Shown here piece after piece: positions 12,459 to 24,300 of a DNA stretch of 64,000 nt. Numbering within the stretch: position 1 is the stretch's first letter; the number at the start of each line of letters is the position of its first letter. The stretch comes from Sarcophilus harrisii. Lineage: Eukaryota > Chordata > Mammalia > Dasyuromorphia > Dasyuridae. The stretch lies in the NCBI RefSeq assembly GCF_902635505.1, contig NC_045432.1, positions 9,917,275 through 9,981,274 on the forward strand, read 5' to 3'. The notes beneath the pieces were generated by a model, which was given only the letters and a program-made list of their open reading frames with translations, did not search any database and had not been told where the DNA came from. The translations under genes and the position numbers were made by a program.

Positions 12459-14047
12459 CACACACAACCAGAGCAATTCCTTTCAAATACAAAATACCCA
12501 GACTAACAGAAGACCAAAGAGAGTGCCAAAAGAACTCAAGCTCAGAAGAGAAAACAGAATTGTGTGTAGAATCTCTCCTCATCTTAAGGGCTTATTTATA
12601 GCAGAATCCGAGCAGCCTTTAAAGAACAATTAGCCCCTCATTTCCTAAATTATTCTCAAAATGGAGAAGAAAAGCACCCTCCAGAATTGTTGTGTGAGAC
12701 TGCTTAATAGAGTCCTAATAACTAAAACAGGAAAGAATAAAGCCAAGGAGGATGAGACATCAATATTATTAGTGAACAGCAATTCAAATGCTTTCAATAA
12801 AATCCCATCCAATAAACTGCAGGGATTCATCTATCATTATTTAATGTAACTCTAGAAAAGCTATCAGTAACAATAAGGAAAGAAAAGAAAAGAAACTAAA
12901 GACAAAGAGAATCAAAGAATAGACAAAACAACTCTTAGAAATCCTAAGGAATCAGCAAAACACTGACAATTAACCCTTCCATCTTTATTGAAGATAAAGG
13001 CTTTCAGGCTATGAAATAAACCCACAAAAATCAACATTTCTTTTAACAACATCAAAATTTAAGAGGCAATAATAGGAAGAGAAGTCTTATTCCAAATACC
13101 TACAATATGCACAAAATATTAGGGCATCGATGTACTGAAACAAAAGATCTAGGTAGATTCCATTTTTAAAATTGCCTCAATAGCTACAAGAGTATTTCCT
13201 GTCTTGACTCGGCTGTTCCAATGTGATAAGAAAGTGCATACTACCAAAGCAAATTTACAGTTTAAATACCATGCCAATCAGTATGTCAAAAAGACACTTG
13301 GTAGAACTTGATTTTTTAAAAGATTTTCTTTGGTGAAACTAAAAGAGCTAGAATATCAAGTGAATAATGAGAAAAGGTAAGAATAAAAAGGAAATACTAC
13401 TTCCAAAGCAGCACTCGCCATATCTCCATCTGGAACTGGTTAAAAAAATAGAGAAGTGAATGGAAGAGATCAGATAAGGGCAAAAATGAAAAACAATGGA
13501 ACTCAATAACCCAGTGTTGGATAAATTAGAACAAATAAATTACTTGGCAAATAACTCCTTTTTAATGAAAAAAAACCGCTGGAAAAATTGGAATGCAGTC
13601 TGTCAGAATTTATGCCACATCCCCACAATCAGTTCTAAATGAATATATAACCTTAATATTAAAGATCATATCATAAAAATATTAGAAGAGAAGAAACTTA
13701 GGTATTTATCTCAGCTGGAAGTAGAACGTGTATTCATCCAACAAGAGAGAGAGGCCATTGTAAAAGAAACTAGATAACTTTGACAATACGAAACTGAAAA
13801 ATTGAATAAATCATATGAAAGCATCTCTCTATCATAGAAAGGGAAGTGATCACCTAAGAAAAAAATCTTTATATAGAATTTTTCTATTAAGATGGTTTGG
13901 TATCAAAATACATCTGCAATTTAAACTTGCAGGTACTAATCTGTATATGTATGTAAATGTACATGTGCATTTATGTACCTGCACATGTATAGATGTGTGT
14001 ATCCATTTGTCTTTCTACCTATGATCAAAAAGAATTCCTCAAGAGTG
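11724..14047 (+). mobile_element. L1 fragment block, inverted copy of segment A (inner end of left arm)
   Basis: Plus-strand L1 ORF2-derived text, the reverse complement of 1-2858 and 30782-33015. A 23-base stretch at about 11732-11755 is shared with copy 1 (about 2829-2852) but absent from the right arm at 33013. The block ends inside the L1 3' region at 14047. Confidence 0.85.
12425..12466. repeat. (CA)n microsatellite
   Basis: CA tract with one CG interruption, the inverted partner of 2100-2136 and 32320-32354. Confidence 0.95.
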
Positions 14048-14145
14048 GTTTTGTTTGAAACTTAACAAAAAGATAAGCTAAGGTAGGTTTCTCCAGCAAA
14101 GTTATGATTTACTAGTAGGAATACTCCCCACCAATAAGGCAGATC

Positions 14146-14197
14146 TCATGAAGGCAATTGGAGTTAAGTGATCATGAAGGCAATTGGAGTTAAGTGA
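14146..14197. repeat. 26-bp perfect tandem duplication
   Basis: The unit starting 'tcatgaaggcaattggagtt' occurs twice in a row, at 14146-14171 and 14172-14197, at the tail side of a SINE and 100 bases from the palindrome boundary. Confidence 0.95.
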
Positions 14198-14307
14198 CTT
14201 GCTCAGGGTCACACAGCTAGGAAATATTAAGTGTCTGAGGCCAAATTTGAACTCAGGTCCTCCTGACATCAGGGCTGGTGTTCTATCCACTGTACCACCT
14301 AGCTGCC
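14150..14307 (-). mobile_element. Marsupial tRNA-headed SINE
   Basis: Antisense copy: 'gtcacacagctaggaaatat' and the reversed core 'aggtcctcctgacatcaggg', ending at 'accacctagctgcc' (the head). Confidence 0.9.
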
Positions 14308-14988
14308 ACATGCAATGTATTTTTATAAGCATAAAGGACAAAACAGAAATCATTTAATTGGCCAACATCACAGCGATGAAAGGCCCTTATTAGTTGCATC
14401 AAATGAAGCAGGAATAGTCCCCACTGATCATGAGGACCACTTTTCACTAACTCTAAGGAATGCCTTTATACATTTATGGATCCTAGTCACTCCCTGCGGT
14501 TCCTGATACAGGTAGATTTACTAGTGACTGATGATTTAGTGAGATCACCTTAATTGTTAAAGATGGAACAAAGTTCCTAGTTTCTTGAGGATACTCCATG
14601 AACCTTGAAGGAATGATGAGATAAAGTTTTACAAAAGTATTGAGAACATTTCTTTCACAAGAAACAAAACTGAACTTTGGCCTACACAAGCTGCTTTACC
14701 CAAGTCTCAGAGAAGAGTCTTCAGGTTTTGAAGGATATTGTTACATTCTGAAATCAAATATAAAATATAGAATTAAAAATTAATGCTCTCACAAGTTGAC
14801 ATTGAATCAGAGTTGTATGGAAAATGGTTCACAAGAGCCTAATACTGAATTTTTATTGTGAACATTTACACCTTAGAAATTGGCAAACAAATCAAGATTT
14901 GATTCAATGTTTTGTTGATTGTTTAGACTTAAGAAAATGATGCAGAAAATGTTGATATTGCCTATCAAACTTAAAAATATCATGCATA
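14308..14988. other. No gene or element recognised
   Basis: Single-copy-looking sequence with only chance frames of 60-68 codons. Confidence 0.4.
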
Positions 14989-15133
14989 GGGGCATCTAGG
15001 TGGTGCAGTGGAGAGAGCATCAGCCCTGAAGTCCGGAGGACCTGAGTTCAAATTTGGCCTCAGACACTTAACCCTTCCTAGCTGTGTGACCCTGGGCAAG
15101 TCACTTACACCCAATTGCCTCAGCAAAAAAAAA
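14989..15133 (+). mobile_element. Marsupial tRNA-headed SINE
   Basis: Full-length, from 'ggggcatctaggtggtgcag' to the A-tail at 15125-15133. Similar flanks ('atatcatgcata' before, 'atatattgcatac' after) suggest a target-site duplication. Confidence 0.92.
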
Positions 15134-15547
15134 GACTAAGTTGCAGGAAGAAAAGAAAAGAAAAATATATTGCATACTTTATAAATATTATGCATACTTT
15201 TACCCCTGAAATTCAGTTGCTAAGCATTTATCAGTATGTTACTGCACTGAATCTTTACTGACTGTACTCTTTGGTCTGGTACTTTAGCCTAATGTGCCTA
15301 ATAGAATCTACTACCCTTTCTATCTTGATCAGAAGAATAGCATGAACGACTTAATCAAGTGTTCCTGAACATTTCTCCATTGTTCATTACTGTCACTGAC
15401 TCACAAACACCCTGGGATTCCCTGGGTGTTCCCAATTTTAACTTTCTCTGTTCACTAACCATCTCTTTGAATCATCTAGTCCATTCCTTGGCTTAAAATT
15501 TCCCTCCCACTCATTCCTTCCAGAGAGTCATTCATTCTTTTGTTTGT

Positions 15548-15700
15548 TTTGCAAGGCATTTGGGGTTAAGTGACTTGCCCAAGATCACACAGCTAGGAAG
15601 TGTTAAGTGTCTGAGGCTGGATTTTAACTCAAGTTCTCTTGACACCTTTATTTACTGGATGGATTTAAACTCGGGTCTCCCTGGCTATCTAGCTGACCCT
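15548..15700 (-). mobile_element. Marsupial SINE, partial and rearranged
   Basis: Antisense tail and body ('gtgacttgcccaagatcaca') followed by a disordered head region. Confidence 0.75.
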
Positions 15701-16185
15701 TAAATAACTGTTTAAAGAATGAATGACTTGGGATTGCACAGTAAATAAAGTAAATACATCCAGTTGTATGACCCTGGACACATCACTTAACTTGTGCCTA
15801 AAACAATAAAAGAAAACCCCAAACAATAAAATTATTGACACATTAAAAACCCCAATAATACATTAAATGTTCATTCATGGACCCTCTCCTCTGCAAAAGA
15901 ATGAGTGTGGGTATCTTTTACATGAAAAATCTTTGTCTGAATTTCCAGTGTCTTCTCATATTCCTTTCCGAGAGTGTTTAGTGAGTGAGTCAAGGTTCAA
16001 TGTTCTCCACTCTTAATTCTTTAGAGCTTCTTGAAGGCTGGAATCCTCTGTTCTGTAGTGCTGCAGACTTGATCACTTGGATCCACATTTTTCCTGCCTC
16101 CTACCCAGCAGCATTGCTTATCTTCTTCATGAGAGGCCTGCTGGATAAAAATCATCTTTTGTGTTTGTTGTCACAATAGTAAGCA
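15701..16185. other. Mixed repeat debris, no gene
   Basis: Contains a short SINE tail-like piece (15770-15800) and an L1 3'-like piece (about 15840-15960). No coding signal. Confidence 0.4.
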
Positions 16186-16189
16186 TGTA

Positions 16190-16800
16190 AAAATGCTGTC
16201 TCTATTATCCACCTACTTGTTTATGAAATGTTGGGATACACCGAAGACACTGGAGTCCTGAGGTATGGGTTGAGGGTTATCCCTGAAGTAATTCAGGCTC
16301 AAACTGTCTCCAAATCAAGCAAAAGGCATCTATTTGGGCTTTTAGGGGTATAAGGGTGATGCATTATATGGTCTTCTTTCTCAGGGAGAGAGGGACACTC
16401 AGCAGAATAAAGCTAGGGATTATAGATGGAGAAGGTAGGGTAAAAGAGAAGATTTGGGCAAAGCAGGGAAATTGGGCAATCTTAGATACGTTTTGACAAC
16501 CTGTGATAAGATGGTCATGGAAAAAATCCAGTGATTAGATAGGGTCTCTGATTAGTTTATAGATCTCCCTGCAGAAATTCCCAAGCTTTCTTTGGGAACT
16601 TTTGTTTGTAAGGAAAGCAACTTATCTTTTGATTTTGTGAGACGCTAAGCCTACAGCTTGGCCATTCTCTCTGCCTTACCTTATATAAACCCCATTTCCA
16701 GCTCCCTCCTTGAATACACCAGCACTTTCTGGTGGCATTCGAAGCTTCAACTCACTTGCCTTTATTAAAGACCTCCATTTGAGTATTGACTGTTTTCACT
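16190..16800 (+). mobile_element. Possible solitary LTR (retroviral fossil)
   Basis: Ordered LTR-like signals: a TATA-type 'cttatataaac' near 16680, about 85 bases later an attaaa-type signal in 'tttattaaagacctcc', and a G/A-rich upstream region. No retroviral genes adjoin it. Family not determined; an old, inert fossil if real. Confidence 0.35.
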
Positions 16801-18120
16801 TCAAATTTACATCGAAGCTATCCCATCTCTATCTTATCTATTGCTACTTATTTGTCTTTTCCATTTTATTATCTATCCTATCTCTGTTCTAACATTCTAT
16901 CTATATAATCTTTCTTGTATTGTAGAAACAGCAGTAATTGTTCTACCTCTAGTAGATAATTCCCCTTTTTGGTTGTTTTTGAAAGTTAGTGTAGACTGAG
17001 AAAAAGTTTCTGCCTAAATCTAGGTAGTCACATGGTCATCATACAACTTGTTGGTCATAGGATCAGAGAGAGTACCCTTTTCTAAGAAGTTTTTTTTGCT
17101 TCGTTGTCTTTGATATTTCTCCCCTCTATTCTGTAATTTCATTTTCTAGTTGTTATCAACCTTCAAGTGATATAGAAAAGCTAGTTCTCCTAAAGCTATA
17201 CTGGATGTCACTGTCCATTCTGTATTCGAAATCAATTGCTTTGGTTTGTTGGAGATCATATTTTCTTTTTAATTTTGGTGTCTTTTGCTTTTTTCCTATC
17301 AAGTTTCCTCCACTTTAGTGTTTTTAGATTCTAAATCTGTTTAACAACAAAAATTCATTAATCAGGTTTAAAAAAATTAGAGCCATGTCGAATACTTTCT
17401 CTAAAACCACAAAAGAGATATTATTTCTGTTTTGAGAGCTCTAAATCTAGACCTCTGTTTATTTCAAAATTTTTATATTGAGTTCTCACTTCATTTTTGT
17501 TTCATGTCTTGGGAGTCCATAGATTTCTGTTTTTCCTCCCAGATATTGGTTCACTTTTAAATAGTATTTGTTAATAAGGTTTCATAATTTCTTTGAGGAT
17601 TTAGTACATAACCTTCCTTCTAGTTAAATTATTCTTTCCATTGCTTTATCTTTATCTTATTTTAACTATTCACTATTTTTCATCTTGCAATAATAGATTC
17701 ATTAGTCTTTTCATCCTAATAGTCTCCATTTATTTACCTTCTCACTTCTCTTTCTCTATTGATAAATATATTCATAAGGCTAAGGGATTTAGGGTATACC
17801 AGTCTGGGTCCCTGACTTTAGTGGCTCATTGGGGAGCAGAACAGGTAGAAGCTAGATTTTGGTTCCTTTTCTTCAATATTGATGCAGCCTCCCATACCGG
17901 GCCCCTGCCTCAGTTCATCCCTTGGCTCTCATTTCCTTCTTTATCTGGACTGAATCAGTATCTACCACTTTTTGAAAGATGAGAGGATAGGGGATATTCC
18001 AGAAAGAGTTTTGCAGCCTAATGGGATCCAAAGCATGGTTTGTCCCAGGCAGAAGGCAGTCTCCCCTCCACCTTTCTCATATTGATAAGATTGAGGTAGA
18101 GATCAAATGATATCTGGTTT
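16801..18120. other. AT-rich sequence, no gene recognised
   Basis: Chance frames only. The 113-codon frame at 17641-17982 has no domain I recognise and AT-driven composition (Ile, Leu, Phe, Ser). Confidence 0.4.
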
Positions 18121-18124
18121 GGCA

Positions 18125-18714
18125 CCAAAGGATGCGATTCAGGAGAGCAACTGGGCTGCAAACGATGAGGTTCCGTAGCAAATCACACATGAGGAATTCA
18201 CAAGAGCTTTCTCCTTGACAAAAGGTACATGTATTTATGAGAAGAGATTATAGAGAAAATGAAGAGGTAAAATAGGCCCCAGGGGTGGTAAATGTAAAAC
18301 AGATTTAGGAGAGTATACAGTTAGCAAGGAAAGGGGTTTTAATAATTAACGAGGGAAAAGACAAATTTCCCCATTGGAACTCACAATTAACCAGGAGAAA
18401 AGGAATACACCATGAGATAGGAGTATGCCATTGACTGCAGACTAAAGCCCTAGAGGAAGTTAGCACCCTAAAAGAATTAGCTATAAGGCGAAAAACAGCA
18501 TGAGACATGGGGAAAGGGATGAGAGGAAATACACCACGAGGCATGGAGGAGGGGATGGGAAGAAAGATAGCAGAAGGCAGAACACCGTGTTGGACTAACC
18601 CAAAAGACATTCAGCAAAGACGCCACAGGCCAAAGGACGATTTAAAGGGTTTGGCATCATAACTTGGATTTCTGATTGTCTACAGTAAGGTAGAGTTACC
18701 CAAGACTTCCACAG
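18125..18714 (-). mobile_element. Retroviral LTR fossil
   Basis: On the minus strand it begins TGTGGAAGTC, carries an 'ataaata' polyadenylation-type signal near 18235, and ends just before a 'tggtgccaaac' stretch that could be a primer-binding site. Layout and length (about 590) suit an LTR. Only traces of possible internal sequence follow towards 17950. Old and inert. Confidence 0.45.
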
Positions 18715-18892
18715 GGAGTAGGTTGGTAAGACTGAGCTGATCCTCATCAATGCCCTTACCTGTTTGCCTCAGACAGTTATTATCATCTTATCAACGCTTC
18801 AGGCTTTCTCTGCCAACCCAACCTAGTTACCCAGGACCTCATCAATATGACTGGGTAATTGGTATCTGCTGTTTATGGTTCAGGGGAAGGAG

Positions 18893-19225
18893 GGCAGGGA
18901 GTCATTGTTATCATTGTTGCCTGTCCTTCATTTTGGAAAAAGAACGTAACATCGGAGTTGATACCATGACATGCAATTGAATCAGATTTAAGTGAGAGAG
19001 GGCTGTGCAAGGTCACCTGCTTCACCTTCCCTCCAGAACCATCCGCGTCCAGTTGCCAGATATAGATCAGGACGACTGGAGATGGCCCTGGATGCAATGA
19101 CAGACCTTGGCCTTTCTAAGCTGAGGTCTTCCACAGGTCTCACTTGACTGAGGCCACACCCATTCAGTGATTAAGGCTAAGTAACAATTAAGGCAAAGAA
19201 TCTCCTCTTTCACCTGGTCAAAAAT
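18893..19225 (-). mobile_element. Unnamed marsupial interspersed repeat, near full length
   Basis: Reverse-complement relative of 5870-6085 and in the same orientation as 37575-37760; longer than either. Contains 'gatggccctggatgcaatga' and a short 'aaataaataaat' end. Family name uncertain. Confidence 0.6.
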
Positions 19226-19815
19226 AAATAAATCTAATTAAAATATCAGCAAAATTCCTACAGAAGAGAAAAAGATCCCAAAGTGTGCCTCAGGCACAAC
19301 CTCACAGGAGCAATTTGTTTATCCTTCTTAAAACATGCAATCATTCAAAACTCAGGGCAGATACTGAATGATTCAAATCTCTTAACATTTCTGCTCAAAA
19401 TTAGTCTTCTCTCCTTTTTCTTTCCTCATTAAGCTCTGGGAATACTCTTCACAAAATACATTGGTGTGCTAGCTTCTCACAACCTCTTTATAAAGTTGTT
19501 TTTATAACATCTCAGTTGTTTGTCACTCAACTAGTCTATGACTCTATCCAGTGATGTCAAACTATAATAAGAATGGATCCCTTGGGAAACACATGTTAAT
19601 TTAGAAAACTACATATTAACATTATTATCATATTATTAATTAACAATTAACATTATTATATTATTATATTGAATTGTATTTATTTAACATATCCCAATTC
19701 AGTTGGGTTCAGACCACACAGGAGTTTTGCCAAGGCAGAGTACAGAGGTCCTGCCATTGTCAAAGGGCCCCAAGACCGTAGATTATGAGCTGAACATTAC
19801 CGTAGAAGCCATTCA
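19226..19815. other. No gene recognised; AT-rich
   Basis: Includes a TTA/ATT-rich patch at 19610-19690. No repeat or coding signal I can name. Confidence 0.4.
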
Positions 19816-19935
19816 TAACCCCTTGGTTTACAGGGATGAGATTGAGACCCAAAGATGGAAAGGAACTTGTTTAAGGACACACAGATGGGAGAGATCATGG
19901 CATAGATTTGAACCTAGGACCTTCAGCTCCAAATA
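19816..19935 (-). mobile_element. MIR/MAR-like SINE fragment
   Basis: 'aaggacacacagatgggaga' and 'gatttgaacctaggaccttc' match the internal part of MIR-type tRNA SINEs in antisense; diverged. Confidence 0.5.
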
Positions 19936-20244
19936 CAATATTCATCCCACCCCAGGAACAAAGTCTTGGTCCAAGGGATCAGGGATGAAAAGTAGAAAGA
20001 GAGCCCTTAGAGACGGTCCATCTACTGCCACCCCCACCTCTGATGATTTTGTTAATTTCACAGAATTCAAATAGTTTAGCCTCCCAAAAGGATAAAGTAG
20101 GTTCCATCTCAATAGATTTGACATTTTAAATAGGACTCAACTCCATGGATAATGTACATTACAATTTGGAATATGCAAAGTTGCTAGCTGTGTCTATGAT
20201 GTTGATTTTAAAAACATTTATTTCAGAGTACAGTTGTTTTAGAG

Positions 20245-20460
20245 CAGCCAAGTGGTATAGTGGTTAGAGTGCTATGCCTGGGGTCAGGAAGACTCATCTT
20301 CCTGAGTTCAAATCTGACTCAGACACTTATTAGCTGGGTGGCTTTGGGCAAGAACCCTGTCTGCCCTGTCTGTCTCCTTTTCTTCACCTGTCAAATCAAT
20401 AGAAGGAAAAAGCAAACCCCTCCATATCTTTGTCAAGAAAACTCCAAGTGGGGTCGGTCA
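20245..20460 (+). mobile_element. MAR1-like SINE
   Basis: tRNA-like head ('agtggtatagtggttagagt') followed by the distinctive tail 'tttgtcaagaaaactccaag' and 'tggggtc', as in the MAR1 family of marsupials. Different tail from the other SINEs here. Confidence 0.75.
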
Positions 20461-21956
20461 GCAAGTTTTGAGGTGTAAATGACAATAGACTTTCAGCTGT
20501 GAAGCAGGGGAAGTTAAGGGAACCATTTCTTCAACATTGGAACAAGGGAATGAAAAGTACATTTTACAGTGAAAGTATTGTTTTAGAATAACTGTTCTGG
20601 GTCTGGAACATCCCACTTGCTGTCTCTCATCCAAAGAAGAATGCAATGGCCATTGGGCCGAATGCCTGGGTTTGCTTCCATCCAGGACTCTTTCCCCACA
20701 TTTGCCAGGTAGAACTGAGGTGCTTGACAATGACTTTGAGGCACCACCAAGATGGGTTAGACCCAAAGCAGGTCAATGATGATGTCAAAGATTTCATCAG
20801 CACCTGCTGAAATGCAACCCCAGGTCTAGATTTCAGGATATGTGTGTGTTTGCTATTTCTCAAAATAAAAGGGGACCCCTGAGCAGGACCATAAATATAT
20901 CACACAAAAAGGTAATTTCATAATCCCACCATTTTTTGGTTTTGTTTCTGTTTTTTTTTAATTGGGGAGGGGCAAAACTATCACTTTGTGTTCCCTCTTG
21001 TGAAAGGGTGTCTCTAACAGGGCTGTTTTGCGCCCACTGGCAAAATGTCTGTTTGGAAAGTGTCTTTTAGAGAGGATGAGGGGAAAATGATAGGTGCTAA
21101 AAGAAAACATATTTTACAGGATAACTGAGTCTCCCTCCTCCTCCCACTTGGCCACACCCGTGGCTGGTGGTGTCATGTCTGCTCACTTCCGAGGAGGCAT
21201 TTATCTTGTCCCAGGATATCCAACGTCTTCCAAATTGTCCCCAAATCCAAGCTGGGGTGTAAGTCCCGGATGTAGTTGAAACGCTATTGCCCAATGTACA
21301 ACTTTACATTCTACAGATGGGGAAACTGAGGCCCATGGAGAGGAAGGCCGGCTGGGAAGGGAGGCGTTGACTTTCAATTTTAGAGGCGGATTTTCCCTCC
21401 ACATCATTGAAAGTTTAGGCAGTTGCACATCCTTGCCCCCAGCTTCCCCTTTCTTCCCACCTTTTCCTCCGGCAGCAACTGTTAGACAGCACGTGGCTCC
21501 ACTTTGCTATGTTGCCCCGTGAGAGGTATGTTGGCCCCCCACCGGCTGCGCCAACCTTCTCTTCCCCTCCCCTCAACCACGCTGCCAAGCGCCACGGCCC
21601 GCCCACACACCGTTGGGGAGCCACATGGTCGGCAGCTAGTCTACGAGCTCCGCACTCTGCAGCTTCTGTGCTCGGCCTGTGACCCTTCCCCTGCCGCCAC
21701 AGTCCCCGGATTCCAGCCAGACACCGGAGGACTTTGAGAGGCTGAGGTCCGGCCAGAGGGTCCAAGCTGTCTGTCGGCCAGCCGTTCCTGTCCAGTATCC
21801 AGCCGATCCAGTCAGACGGTTCAACCGGAGAGTCTGTCAGAGGGTCCAGTGGGTCCAGCCGGAAGGTCCACCAGCCAGATCAGAAAAGGCGGGAGATATA
21901 CTGTGAGGTAGCAGAAACGGTCGGAGAAGGTGGCCCAGACCCTAGCCCTCTGATCA

Positions 21957-22385
21957 ATGGCGGATTCCCGATTTGAAGGGGAGTGGGAGGGACAGCAGTT
22001 TAGGGAACTGCCCATGATCCAAGAGGGGGAACCTGTGCTGACCTTCCGGGGGCCCAAGATGCGCAGGGGGAGTGTGTCCTCTCAGATTCAGAGGACATGA
22101 AAGTCAGATACCTGGTGCGCTACCAAAGGGAGGGGTTCAGTCCTCCGAGGGGAGAACGGGTGATTCCGTGGCGGCCCCCTGAGAGAGTCTGAGGCTGAGG
22201 TCGCACCCGAGGCCGAGGAAGAGGCAAAGATGGAGCATGGGGATGAGGGTGAGGCCGAGTCTGAGGTGGAGGTCGAGGCTAACCCTCATGGCCTGGAGGC
22301 TGGGCCTAGTGACAGCCGCAGCCCCAGTCCCAAGCGCAGCCGCAGGAGCCCTAGACCCAGCCCAAGCCAACACCTCAGCAGCAGT

Positions 22386-22416
<31 letters not shown>

Positions 22417-22419
22417 GCC

Positions 22420-22470
<51 letters not shown>

Positions 22471-23417
22471 GTCTCATGGGGGACGAGGACTTGATGATCC
22501 CCAGCAAGGACGACGATACCAGCTCCCTGTTCTAGCCCCAGAAGTGCCCACTCCAGTGCCCTCCCGCTGGGTCAGCAGCACTCAAACCCCAGAATGGAGC
22601 TTCCAAAGAGCAGCTCTACTCCATTGTTGTAATCGGGGTGGGAGTATGAGTGGGTGCCGAGAGTCGTCTGCTCCGTTACTCTGCTATCCATATGCAGCTG
22701 GACAGTGATACCGCTCTCCAGATGGCAGCTAAGAGGGAACAACGGGAGGATTGTCCCGTAACGTCGTCAGAGGGCAGCCTGCGGGTCGGTGGCTGAGCAT
22801 CCGCCACCCCAGAAGAAGGGCCGCAGAAGGAGAAGCCGGGAGGGGGAGGTCCCGCTTTCAAAGGCGCAAGTTTCGGAGAGGGAGGAGGGCCGCTGGGGAT
22901 TTCCAACAAGAGTTCCAGGTCACCTACCTAAGGTCTTGAAGCCCTTGCTCGTTCAAGACTGGGAGCTGGTGACCTTGGGGAAAAGCTCTTCACCCTTCCA
23001 GCTAGAAAGACTGTTGACGCCATCCTGACTGAGTATGCTTCCTTCCATGAAAACTCTGGGACTGCCGCCAAGAAGCTCGCAGTCAATGAGCTGATGGCCA
23101 TGATCAAGGAGTACTTTGATCTGGTGCTGGGGACCCAGCTCCTCTACAATTTCGAGAGGCCACAGTATGCTGAGATCCTGATTAGCCAACCCACTGCCCA
23201 AATGTCCCAGGTGTATGGAGGTGCCCACCTGCTGCGCCTCTTCCCACAGTTGAGTTCCATGCTGTCCTGTACTTCACTAGGTAAGAGGAGTCTCAATGTG
23301 TTGCTGACCCATTTGCAAGATTTCCTGGAATATCTGGCAAACGATCCTTCTCTGCTGTGTATTGATCCCATTGATTACCAATTGGCAACCAAAGAGTACC
23401 AGCAAACAGCTGGGTAG
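21957..23417 (+). pseudogene. MRG15 (MORF4L1)-like gene copy, frameshifted
   Basis: ATG at 21957 opens a frame matching the start of the intact gene (EGEPVLTFRGPKMRRG), and the C-terminal frame ends at TAG 23415-23417. Between them the frame must change several times: stops at 22098 and 22190 in successive frames, a shift near 22655 inside the second half of the chromo barrel, a stop after it, and another shift near 22983 inside the MRG domain. The C-terminal part (22983-23417) is clean and well conserved, with FERPQYAEILI and MSQVYGGAHLLRLF. In place of the heptad array it encodes an acidic stretch, an Arg/Ser/Pro stretch and about 30 serines. It reads as a recently dead host gene. Sequencing error is less likely, because several breaks would be needed. 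Its TATA box is not preserved. Confidence 0.85.
22374..22469 (+). repeat. (AGC)n trinucleotide repeat, poly-Ser in the old frame
   Basis: About 32 AGC-type triplets with a few AGT and CGC interruptions. In the frame of the flanking acidic/RS region it encodes serine; other frames give poly-Ala or, on the other strand, poly-Leu. Confidence 0.95.
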
Positions 23418-24300
23418 GGGCTTGGCAGCCTTGGCTCCTGCCAGATGAGCATTTCTCGGAGCTCTCCATTGGGTATGTCAGCCCATAGCTCACCAAAATG
23501 ACCCGCTCCTCTATAGTATCTGCATTGTTTCGGGTGCTTGTTTGTTCCTTTGAAGTTGCTATTAACTACTTCCACGGAGGAAGCCTCTTCTCTCCTTATG
23601 GGACAGTAATTAGTGTTGGCAGTGATGGACATAGAGACTGGGATGCCAAGGAGGAAGGTTGCCTGCCCGCGTAGATGACCACAAGACATGGTGGGCCTTG
23701 CATTCCGCCGGTTCCATCTCAGCACTGAGGACTTGTGTTAATACTCAGTGACCAAAGAACTTGATTGATGATTGTTGATGCCAAAGATGTCACCACTTTA
23801 ACCGGGTATGGGTATATTGGATTATCTGGCACATGGAGCTCCTTCTACTTGCCCCTTCTTGCAATGTGATTTTGATGGTCTTCCACATGCTTTATCTCTA
23901 TGTCCCAATGACTAAAACTGTTCTGATATTTGCCACGTTGATTCCGATGCATAAGTACGTGATAGGAGAAAATCCTCATCTGTATTGACAGATGTCTAGG
24001 AAAGTTCCTCTTTCAAAGATGTTTAACACATGTTGAAAATATATTGATTTTGTTGAAAAAAAGTGTGTGTGTATTTTATCATTCTCTAACTTCCAATAGA
24101 ACCTAGTGTGCCCACCCAGCTGTAATCACTTTAAGAATGAGCTTTCCTTTTCTCTTGCACCAACCCATTCTAGCCCAGTGAGACCTGGACCTTCCAAAAC
24201 AGGGAAGGGTGGAGGCAGGCACATCCTCATTCCTTCAAGGTAATCATACGAGGTTTCTATGGTGGTACTAGGTCTAGAAACCACTTCTGGGGCAAGGGAA

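Larger units (their letters stand above)
2966..14047. repeat. Left arm of a large inverted repeat (palindrome)
   Basis: The reverse complement of this segment is found in order at 30782-40499. Anchors: 2966 pairs with 40499, the SINE at 4041 with 39490, 5556-5861 with 37683-38057, 11395-11580 with 33203-33409, and 14046 with 30783. The left arm is longer mainly because it holds two L1 insertions (7192-7820 and 10118-10701) absent from the right arm. The inner end is sharp: after 14049 the homology stops, while the right-hand copy continues in its L1 3' end. The outer end is cut by the gap. Nothing in the arm looks like a host gene. Confidence 0.9.
20950..24300 (+). repeat. Segmental duplication, copy with the dead MRG15-like gene
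   Basis: This stretch matches, in inverted orientation, about 53280-58920. Shared landmarks: 'aacatattttacaggataa' (21107/58752), 'tggggaaactgaggcc' (21320/58550), the coding region, the 3' stretch 'catgctttatctctatgtcc' (23888/55750 and again near 53690), and the downstream stretch 'ttgaaaatatattg' (24033/53535). Promoter, UTRs and flanks are included, so the copies arose by DNA duplication, not by separate retropositions. Divergence by eye is roughly 15-30 percent. Confidence 0.85.

Noticed and set aside
14989-15133. tRNA genes suggested by tRNA-like heads of the SINEs
   Set aside because: The heads are part of repeated SINE bodies with A-tails and do not form complete tRNA genes.
17641-17982. 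113-codon frame as a possible small gene
   Set aside because: AT-driven composition, no start context, no recognisable domain and no sign of conservation.
20458-20863. Overlapping minus-strand frames of 78-102 codons just upstream of the dead MRG15-like copy
   Set aside because: I considered a processed pseudogene or upstream exon, but no domain is recognisable and no matching sequence is seen upstream of the intact copy.
22286-22507. Poly-Leu and poly-Ala frames over the AGC repeat
   Set aside because: Shadow translations of the trinucleotide repeat; only the serine frame joins the acidic and RS-rich coding remnants.
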